Origin: Bacteroidales bacterium UBA2861
GTDB lineage: Bacteria > Bacteroidota > Bacteroidia > Bacteroidales > UBA932
DNA: 64,000 bases
Direction: 5' to 3'
Assembly (NCBI GenBank): GCA_002350615.1
Contig: DEFD01000025.1
Location: 131,893-195,892, forward strand
The notes under the pieces are model-generated. The model was not told the DNA's origin and searched no databases. It was given only the letters and a program-made list of their open reading frames with translations. Shown here in pieces: positions 58,715-64,000 of the stretch (the stretch's first letter is position 1; each line of letters opens with the position of its first letter). A program made the translations under genes and the position numbers.

Positions 58715-60534
58715 ACGGACGCTGGAAAGTACTGCTCATAGGGCTGTGGACGGTGATAGCCGTCCTGTTGCTGCGTCTGTTCTACGTCCAGATAGTGGAC
58801 GGGAGCTACAAGCTGGACGCCAGCAACAATTCCCTTGTCTATGAGGCCGTTTTCCCGCCGCGCGGGCTCATCTACGACCGCAACGGAGAGGTGCTGGTGG
58901 GGAATAAAGTTGCCTACGACATCCTCGTCACGCCCCGCAGCGTCAGGGCTTTCGACACCCTGGCACTGGCCGAAGCCCTTGGCGTGGAGCCGGACTGGAT
59001 AAGGGAGAGAATGAACTATTACCGGCGCTACCGCAGCAGGATCGGCTGGCAGGAACTGCAGTTCATAAAGCAGATTCCAGCTCAGAATTATCACCGCTTT
59101 GCGGAACTCGCATATTCTTTTCCCGGGTTCAGGGCGCAGGTACGAAGCATCCGGGAATATCCCTTCAATGCCGGCGGGAATCTCCTCGGATATGTTTCCG
59201 AAGTCAATGACAGGGACATCGCCGCGGAGCCGGACTTCTACAAGAGCGGGGACTACATCGGCAAGACAGGGCTGGAAGCCGCAAGGGAGAAGGAGCTGCG
59301 CGGGCGGAAAGGCTACCACATATATCTCAGGGACTCCCGCAATAGGAAGCAGGCCCCCTATCACGACGGGGATTTCGACCTGCAGGCCGAGGCCGGGAGG
59401 GACATCACCACCACCATCGACGCCCGCCTGCAGCAGTACGGTCAGACCCTGATGCAAGGCAAAAAAGGCAGCCTGATAGCCCTGGAGCCGTCCAGCGGGG
59501 AGATTCTTGCAATGGTGTCAAGCCCCGGCATAAATGTGGAGATCCTTGCGGACATAGGCAGGCATTTCGCCGAGCTTTCGGCGGATCCTGGCAAGCCGAT
59601 GTTCAACCGTACGGTGCAGGCATCCTACCCTCCAGGATCGGTGTTCAAGCTGGTAAACGGCCTCATCGGCCTTCAGGAAGGCGTGCTGAAACCGTCTTAC
59701 AGCTATCCTTGCCATGGTGGCTACAACTATGCCCCGGGGCACAAACTGGGCTGCCACAACCATCGCAGTCCGCTGGAACTGGAAGAAGCCGTGATGATGT
59801 CCTGCAACGCATATTTCTGCTATGTGCTCAAGAACGTGTTGGACAACAAGCGTTACGCAAACAGCGGCGAGGCCTTCGACAAATGGCACGACTACGTGGA
59901 AAGTTTCGGTTTCGGGCACAGTCTCGGAAGCGACGTCCCCTATGAACTCGGAGGAACCATCCCCTCGTCCGCCCTTTATGACCGGCTCTACGGCAAGGGC
60001 TCCTGGAAGGCTTCCAACATAATCTCGCTTTCCATCGGCCAGGGGGAGATAGGCGCCACTCCCCTGCAGATCGCCAACCTGGCCGCAATCGTCGCCAACC
60101 GGGGCTGGTATAAAATCCCCCATATAGTCAAGGACTCGGAAGGCCTGGAGATCGACGCACGCTTCCGCGAGAAGCATTACACCCTTGTGGACACGACCCA
60201 GTATGGTACGGTAGTGAAGGGCATGTGGAGAGCTGTGAACAGCGGCTGGGGCTCAGGAGGCACGGCCAACCTTGCATGCGTCCCCGGGCTCGACATCTGC
60301 GGCAAAACCGGCACGGCTGAGAATCCCCACGGAAAAGACCACTCGGTTTTCATCTGCTTCGCGCCGATGGACAATCCCAGGATAGCCGTTGCAGGATATG
60401 TGGAGAACGCCGGCTGGGGAGGAAGCTGGGCCTGCCCGCTGGCATCGCTGATGGTGGAGAAGTACCTGTGCGGGGAAGTTTCACGCAAGGACCTGGAAAA
60501 CAGAATGATAAACACTGCCATAGATGGGAATTGA
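58705..60534 (+). CDS. mrdA: Class B penicillin-binding protein PBP2
   Basis: PBP2 is the elongation-specific transpeptidase. The 609-residue protein has an N-terminal anchor, the RGLIYDRNGEVLVGNKVAYDI pedestal start (in parts), and the active-site motifs SVFK (Ser near 312), SCN in MMSCNAYF and KTG in CGKTGTAENP (near 533). It overlaps mreD by ten and rodA by eleven bases. Confidence 0.95.
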   Translation: MEVNGRWKVLLIGLWTVIAVLLLRLFYVQIVDGSYKLDASNNSLVYEAVFPPRGLIYDRNGEVLVGNKVAYDILVTPRSVRAFDTLALAEALGVEPDWIRERMNYYRRYRSRIGWQELQFIKQIPAQNYHRFAELAYSFPGFRAQVRSIREYPFNAGGNLLGYVSEVNDRDIAAEPDFYKSGDYIGKTGLEAAREKELRGRKGYHIYLRDSRNRKQAPYHDGDFDLQAEAGRDITTTIDARLQQYGQTLMQGKKGSLIALEPSSGEILAMVSSPGINVEILADIGRHFAELSADPGKPMFNRTVQASYPPGSVFKLVNGLIGLQEGVLKPSYSYPCHGGYNYAPGHKLGCHNHRSPLELEEAVMMSCNAYFCYVLKNVLDNKRYANSGEAFDKWHDYVESFGFGHSLGSDVPYELGGTIPSSALYDRLYGKGSWKASNIISLSIGQGEIGATPLQIANLAAIVANRGWYKIPHIVKDSEGLEIDARFREKHYTLVDTTQYGTVVKGMWRAVNSGWGSGGTANLACVPGLDICGKTGTAENPHGKDHSVFICFAPMDNPRIAVAGYVENAGWGGSWACPLASLMVEKYLCGEVSRKDLENRMINTAIDGN

Positions 60535-61810
60535 AAGACGCCTCGGAAAAACGGTAGACTGGACGCTGATCCTTCTCTACCTGCTGCTGGTCCTCACGGG
60601 CCTGCTGAACATCTATGCGTCCATCCATTCCACCGAAAGCTCGGGATTCATGGATCTGGCATCGCGCAGCGGGCGCCAGCTGCTCTGGGCCGGAATCTCC
60701 CTCGCCATCGGGGCAGTAATCCTTTTCATAATCAACCCGCGCATCTGGGAGGTCCTCGCCTCACCCGCATATTTCACCGTCCTGGTACTGCTGGTGGCAG
60801 TTATTTTCATCGGTGCGGAGCACAAGGGTTCACATTCCTGGTTTTCCGTAGGAGGGGTGAGTTTCCAACCGGCGGAAATATCCAAAATCACGACTTCGCT
60901 GCTGCTGGCCGCAGTTATGAGCCGGCAGAATTTTTCCTTGTCGGGACGCCGCAACCTTGCCGCCGTGGCATTTATCCTCGGCGTTCCGATGCTCGTGATC
61001 CTGGCTGAGAACGAGACCGGCACCATGATGGTTTATCTCGGATTCCTCTTCGTCCTCTACCGTGAGGGCCTGCCGGGGATGGTGCTCGCCCTGCTTGCCC
61101 TGGTCGCCGCATTGTGCATCATCACCCTCAAGACTTCGCAGTGGTGGGCCCTTGCATTCCTGCTTGCCTCAGGTGCCGTCGCGCTCTGGTATCTGCTGAG
61201 GCACACGCGCCCGATGTCGAGGGAACGAAGATTTTCCCTCCGCATTTTCGCGGCCGTCATCATCGCCCTTGCAGCGCTGGTCTTTTCCACAGAATTCGCT
61301 TTCACCCACATACTCCAGGAGCATCAGCGGCTCAGGATAGAGGTGCTTCTGGGCACCAAGGTGGACCCGAAGGGAGTCGGTTACAACGTGCACCAGTCGC
61401 TTATCGCCATAGGTTCGGGAGGCCTGTTCGGGAAGGGCTTCCTGCAGGGCACCCAGACCACTTTCGGCTTCGTTCCGGAGCAGAGTACGGACTTCATTTT
61501 CTGCACCATAGGAGAAGAGTGGGGCTTTGCAGGATGCCTTGTGGTGCTTATCCTCTACGGCATGCTGATATCGCGCATCCTCTCGGATTCGGAGCAGAGC
61601 CGGGAAGCCTTTACCCGCATCTACGGCTATTGCCTGGCTTCCTGCCTGTTCATGCATCTCGCCATCAATGTGGGCATGACCATCGGGCTGATGCCGGTCA
61701 TAGGCATCCCCTTGCCTTTCATAAGTTACGGAGGATCGTCGCTTTGCGCCTTTACCGTGATGCTGTTTATCTTCATCGCCCTGCACCGGCAGGAAAAAAA
61801 GTATTTTTAA
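60524..61810 (+). CDS. rodA: SEDS peptidoglycan glycosyltransferase RodA
   Basis: RodA polymerises glycan strands with PBP2. The 428-residue protein has about ten membrane helices and the SEDS signatures SWFSVGGVSFQPAEI, ENETGTMMVYLGF and PLPFISYGGSS, as well as TTFGFVPEQSTDFIFCTIGEE in parts. It closes the mre operon; a new promoter follows before the next gene. Confidence 0.95.
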   Translation: MGIERRLGKTVDWTLILLYLLLVLTGLLNIYASIHSTESSGFMDLASRSGRQLLWAGISLAIGAVILFIINPRIWEVLASPAYFTVLVLLVAVIFIGAEHKGSHSWFSVGGVSFQPAEISKITTSLLLAAVMSRQNFSLSGRRNLAAVAFILGVPMLVILAENETGTMMVYLGFLFVLYREGLPGMVLALLALVAALCIITLKTSQWWALAFLLASGAVALWYLLRHTRPMSRERRFSLRIFAAVIIALAALVFSTEFAFTHILQEHQRLRIEVLLGTKVDPKGVGYNVHQSLIAIGSGGLFGKGFLQGTQTTFGFVPEQSTDFIFCTIGEEWGFAGCLVVLILYGMLISRILSDSEQSREAFTRIYGYCLASCLFMHLAINVGMTIGLMPVIGIPLPFISYGGSSLCAFTVMLFIFIALHRQEKKYF

Positions 61811-61811
61811 T

Positions 61812-61819
61812 TATCTTTG
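61812..61819 (+). promoter_or_regulatory. Candidate -7 box (TATCTTTG) for the hemerythrin-LuxR gene
   Basis: TATCTTTG matches TAnnTTTG and lies two bases after the rodA stop and 31 bases before the next start. No clear -33 element was seen. Confidence 0.5.
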
Positions 61820-61850
61820 CAGCGGTAAAAAAAGCCTCAAACCAAGCATT

Positions 61851-62786
61851 ATGACCTATATTTCATGCGATATGAAAATAGCCGAGCTGGTGGACTACAA
61901 CTACCACATTCTGGCGGTTCTGACCAGGCTCGGAGTGGAAGGCGGATTCGGAGAACATACGATCCGTGAGATATGCGAAAAGGAGCATCTGGATCCGGAA
62001 ACCGTCTCTCTCATTTGCAATGTTTATGTCAACAGGCTTTTCAAGCCCGATGCCGAACAGCTGGAAGAAGCCAGCGTGGATGGGATTCTCCGCTATATCC
62101 ATCAGAGTCACGACTACTATCTGAACAATGCCCTGGTCCTGATCGCATCGGCCATCGAGGAACTTATCAAGCCTTGCACGCCTTCCCAGGAGAAGGTGAT
62201 ATGGAAGTTCTTTTCCGACTATAAACTGGAGCTCGAGAAGCATTTCGAATACGAGGAAGGCCAGGTTATCCCTTATGTGAAGAACCTGCTCGTAGGAAAG
62301 AGGACGCCGGGATTCAGCATCGACAGGTTCGAGGAAAACCATTCCAATATCGAGGAGAAGATTTCCGACCTTAAGAACCTGGTACTCAAATCGATGCCTA
62401 CCGTGTGCGACAACAATCTCCGGGTGAGGCTGCTCAATTACATCTACGCGCTCGAAAACGATCTGGAATGCCATACCCGCATCGAGGACGATGTGCTAGT
62501 GCCCATGGTCCGGCTGATCGAAAACCCCGGATGCAAAATCCGTCAGCATTCGGAGGTGGCGGCCGAACGGGAGAAGGACGAGCTGTCGGACCGCGAGAAG
62601 GAGATTCTCGTGAGCGTGGCCCAGGGGCTCCTGAACAAGGAGATTGCGGACAAGCACAACATCAGCATCAACACGGTCATCACGCACCGCAAGAACATCA
62701 CCAGGAAGATCGGCATCAAGACTGTGGCCGGACTCACGGTGTATGCCATACTGAACAATCTGGTGGATATAAACAGCATCAAGTAG
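61851..62786 (+). CDS. Hemerythrin-like HHE domain fused to LuxR-type DNA-binding domain
   Basis: The 311-residue protein has a ScdA-type N-terminal helix pair (MKIAELVDYNYHILAVLTRLG in parts), an HHE four-helix region (about 80-220) with the iron-binding pattern HQSHDYYLNN, KHFEYEEGQVIPYV, ENHSNIEEK and CHTRIEDDVLVPMV, and a C-terminal LuxR helix-turn-helix (about 245-305: LSDREKEILVSVAQGLLNKEIADKHNISINTVITHRK in parts). The diiron or haem-free iron site suggests sensing of oxygen, NO or redox stress in the cytoplasm. Targets are unknown. Confidence 0.88.
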   Translation: MTYISCDMKIAELVDYNYHILAVLTRLGVEGGFGEHTIREICEKEHLDPETVSLICNVYVNRLFKPDAEQLEEASVDGILRYIHQSHDYYLNNALVLIASAIEELIKPCTPSQEKVIWKFFSDYKLELEKHFEYEEGQVIPYVKNLLVGKRTPGFSIDRFEENHSNIEEKISDLKNLVLKSMPTVCDNNLRVRLLNYIYALENDLECHTRIEDDVLVPMVRLIENPGCKIRQHSEVAAEREKDELSDREKEILVSVAQGLLNKEIADKHNISINTVITHRKNITRKIGIKTVAGLTVYAILNNLVDINSIK

Positions 62787-63572
62787 ATGGCGGAAACCTG
62801 CAGCAGAACCGAAGTGAGGCTGAAACTGGAGCCTCCTGGCGGAGCGGGAGCGCGCATCCTTCTGCATTGCTGCTGCGCCCCCTGTTCGGGTGCCATAATA
62901 GAAACGATGGTGTCCCAGGGATTGCGTCCTACTGTGTTTTGGAGCAATTCCAACATCTATCTTCAGGAAGAATACGACAAGCGCAAGGCTGAGATAATCC
63001 GGTACTGTGCCCTTTTCGGCCTGGATTTCGTGGACGACGACTACGATCACGACGACTGGCTCAAGGAGGTTGCCGCCGGACGTGAAGACGCTCCGGAACG
63101 TGGTGAGCGCTGTCTGGCCTGTTTCCGATACCGCCTCCTCCGCGCCGCGCGATATGCCGTTGAGAACGGGTTCGGGGTTCTGACTACATCCCTGGCGTCC
63201 TCCAGGTGGAAATCCCTGGAGCAGGTAGATGCCGCGGGACGCGACGCATGTAATGCGGTGGCGCGGGGTTCGGGGTGTCCCCGAGAAGAGGTCCTTCCGG
63301 ACCACCAGGCACCAGAGCTGGACGGGCGAAGCCCGCGGGGTTCGGGGTGTCCCCGAGAAGAGGTCCTCCCGGACCACCAGGCCACGGAGGTGGACGGGCA
63401 AGGCCCGCGGGGTTCGGGGTGTCCCCGAGAAGAAGTCCTTCCGGACCACCAGGCACCAGCCTGGTGGTCTATGAACTGGCGCAAAGGCGGCCTGCAGCCA
63501 CGCCGCTCAGAGATCATCCGGGAACAGAATTTCTACAACCAGTCTTTCTGCGGCTGCGAGTTCTCCCTGTAA
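62787..63572 (+). CDS. queH: Epoxyqueuosine reductase QueH with triple-repeat insertion
   Basis: QueH performs the last step of queuosine formation in tRNA wobble position 34. The family marks are present: HCCCAPCS near residues 26-32, FWSNSNIYLQEEYDKRK (in parts), RCLACFRYRLLRAA, TTSLASSRWKS, NWRKGGLQPRR and the C-terminal NQSFCGCEFS. Where relatives have a short variable loop, this protein has about 67 residues made of 2.75 copies of a 24-residue repeat beginning RGSGCPREEVLPDHQ (residues about 159-224). All iron-sulfur Cys residues lie outside the insert. The start directly abuts the stop of the hemerythrin gene. Confidence 0.88.
   Translation: MAETCSRTEVRLKLEPPGGAGARILLHCCCAPCSGAIIETMVSQGLRPTVFWSNSNIYLQEEYDKRKAEIIRYCALFGLDFVDDDYDHDDWLKEVAAGREDAPERGERCLACFRYRLLRAARYAVENGFGVLTTSLASSRWKSLEQVDAAGRDACNAVARGSGCPREEVLPDHQAPELDGRSPRGSGCPREEVLPDHQATEVDGQGPRGSGCPREEVLPDHQAPAWWSMNWRKGGLQPRRSEIIREQNFYNQSFCGCEFSL
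63262..63459 (+). repeat. 72-bp tandem repeats inside queH
   Basis: Copies at 63262-63333, 63334-63405 and a partial one at 63406-63459. Each unit holds hairpins TCGGGG-TGT-CCCCGA, GGTCC-TTCC-GGACC and, at the unit ends, GGGC-n-GCCC. The period of 72 bases (24 codons) keeps the frame. No unique spacers lie between copies, so this is not a CRISPR array. Confidence 0.9.
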
Positions 63573-63617
63573 AAAACCGGGCATGCCGGGGAGACCTGCC
63601 GATCAAATCAAATGGCA

Positions 63618-63713
63618 AAAGTGTGCAAGGTGTCCCATTTCCACGGACACCTGACACAAAAACGGCCGATTTCGTGCAAGGTGTCCTTAATTTCGGGACA
63701 CCTTGCACACTTT
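63618..63713. repeat. Palindromic repeat cluster with 19-bp inverted repeat
   Basis: AAAGTGTGCAAGGTGTCCC (63618-63636) and its exact complement (63695-63713) frame a segment with an additional direct copy of GTGCAAGGTGTCC (63674-63686) and the core AAAAACGGCCGATTT near 63657-63672 that resembles the apbE repeats. Confidence 0.8.
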
Positions 63714-63822
63714 GGTGGCTGAAGCGAGTGTCTGGGAGGCAGGGGAGCCTGAAATAAGGAGATTAGCCACGGCAAGGCCGTGCCTTTTCTCCGCGACTCC
63801 ACCAGTAAACAATATGCAGATT

Positions 63823-63839
63823 AGGCTAACGCCTTTTTT
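63823..63839 (+). terminator. Possible terminator after queH
   Basis: A short AGGC-TAAC-GCCT hairpin is followed by a run of six to seven T on the + strand. The stem is short, so support is modest. Confidence 0.4.
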
Positions 63840-63842
63840 AAT

Positions 63843-63878
63843 AAAAAATGACCATTTTCAAGCAAGCTTGAATGGTCC
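63843..63878 (-). terminator. Second hairpin downstream of tRNA-Ala
   Basis: GACCAT-tt-TCAAGC-AA-GCTTGA-ATGGTC (63850-63877) is flanked on the left by an A run, which reads as a T run on the minus strand. It may act as back-up terminator. Confidence 0.45.
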
Positions 63879-63885
63879 TTTAAAT

Positions 63886-63911
63886 TAAAAATGCCGCAAC
63901 ATGTGCGGCAT
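63886..63911 (-). terminator. Rho-independent terminator after tRNA-Ala
   Basis: On the minus strand the stem ATGCCGCA/TGCGGCAT with a five-base loop is followed by TTTTTAATTT. It lies about 20 bases beyond the tRNA 3' end. Confidence 0.7.
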
Positions 63912-63932
63912 CTGCATATTGTTTACATCGGG

Positions 63933-64000
63933 TGGAGATAAGGAGATTCGAACTCCTGACCTTCTGAATGCAAATCAGACGCTCTACCAACTGAGCTATA
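63933..64000 (-). tRNA. tRNA-Ala (anticodon TGC), cut at the 5' end by the window edge
   Basis: Read on the minus strand, the D-arm GCTCAGTTGGTAGAGC, the anticodon stem TCTGA/TCAGA with loop TTTGCAT (anticodon TGC), the T-arm AGGAGTTCGAATCTCCT and the 3' acceptor strand TATCTCC plus discriminator A are all present. About five bases of the 5' acceptor strand lie beyond 64000. The bases after the discriminator are CCC, so CCA is not fully encoded. A terminator follows, so this is not a spacer tRNA in front of a 23S gene. Confidence 0.93.

Larger units (their letters stand above)
63805..63926. repeat. 17-bp perfect inverted repeat around the terminators
   Basis: GTAAACAATATGCAGAT (63805-63821) and its exact reverse complement (63910-63926) enclose about 88 bp with three smaller hairpins. 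The right arm overlaps the start of the terminator that follows tRNA-Ala. Confidence 0.8.
63573..63932. other. 360-bp non-coding stretch between queH and tRNA-Ala
   Basis: No gene is supported here. The stretch holds two inverted-repeat structures (63618-63713 and 63805-63926), a short terminator-like hairpin for the + strand and two hairpins that fit termination of the tRNA transcript. A small ORF reading through parts of it lacks any support. Confidence 0.7.

Noticed and set aside
63262..63459. CRISPR-like array
   Set aside because: The units are directly adjacent without unique spacers, lie inside the queH reading frame and no cas genes are near.
63933..64000. End of a 16S-Ile-Ala-23S spacer
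   Set aside because: The sequence 3' of the tRNA is a terminator and repeats, not 23S rRNA; what lies beyond 64000 cannot be seen.

Overview
The window reads as a chromosomal segment of a Bacteroidales-type bacterium (Bacteroidota) with fairly high GC. The signs are a SusC/SusD pair, many SPII lipoproteins, two beta-propeller/AraC membrane regulators, BACON, DNRLRE and fimbrillin-like surface modules, a topA without zinc fingers, DUF3109, DUF4421 and DUF5723 proteins, A-rich rather than Shine-Dalgarno leaders, and repeated TAnnTTTG -7 boxes. Genus cannot be fixed from the sequence; an Alistipes- or Cryptobacteroides-like GC-rich gut lineage is only a guess. About 49 protein genes and one truncated tRNA fill almost all of the 64 kb.

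Layout. 1-3870 (+): end of rsmE, apbE, an esterase-like hydrolase, a ZIP metal transporter. 3874-6824 (-): galE, phosphodiesterase, radA. 6852-13265 (-): a surface-protein operon (53-aa peptide, fimbrillin/FISUMP lipoprotein, fimbrillin-beta-lactamase fusion, propeller-AraC regulator). 13390-14739 (-): an AAA ATPase with its own promoter. 14883-36389 (-): one unbroken 14-gene polysaccharide utilization locus (PUL). 36488-43415 (-): CYTH protein, an outer-membrane DUF5723-DUF4421 fusion, a lipoprotein, DUF3109, a degenerate M16 protein. 43500-46189 (+): TPR protein and U32 peptidase. 46186-46915 (-): RHH/PIN toxin-antitoxin pair. 46978-52685 (-): lipoprotein, prmC, ddl, PBP1A. 52795-55595 (+): topA and an Lrp-type regulator. 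55581-56291 (-): ispD. 56355-63572 (+): mreB-mreC-mreD-pbp2-rodA, a hemerythrin-LuxR regulator and queH. 63573-64000: repeats, terminators and tRNA-Ala.

How the PUL may work. The SASA-esterase lipoprotein, two clan-A glycosidases, a DUF2264 enzyme, SusC/SusD, a BACON-DNRLRE binding lipoprotein and an alpha/beta hydrolase-DNRLRE protein would deacylate, cut, bind and import a uronate-containing polysaccharide. UxuA and the neighbouring SDR would process mannonate/fructuronate in the cytoplasm, and the last gene is the likely sensor-regulator. The substrate is inferred, not proven.

The two strongest unexplained signals are these. (1) The whole PUL is bracketed by a 39-bp direct repeat. One copy is exactly the last 13 codons of the CYTH gene and the other is a free copy next to the last PUL gene; each holds an ATCCTT-GA-AAGGAT palindrome, as expected of an island integrated at a gene 3' end. 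(2) Housekeeping enzymes (RsmE, ApbE, RadA, PrmC, QueH and others) carry in-frame, repetitive or palindromic, low-complexity insertions, suggesting short repeat elements that invade genes without breaking the frame.
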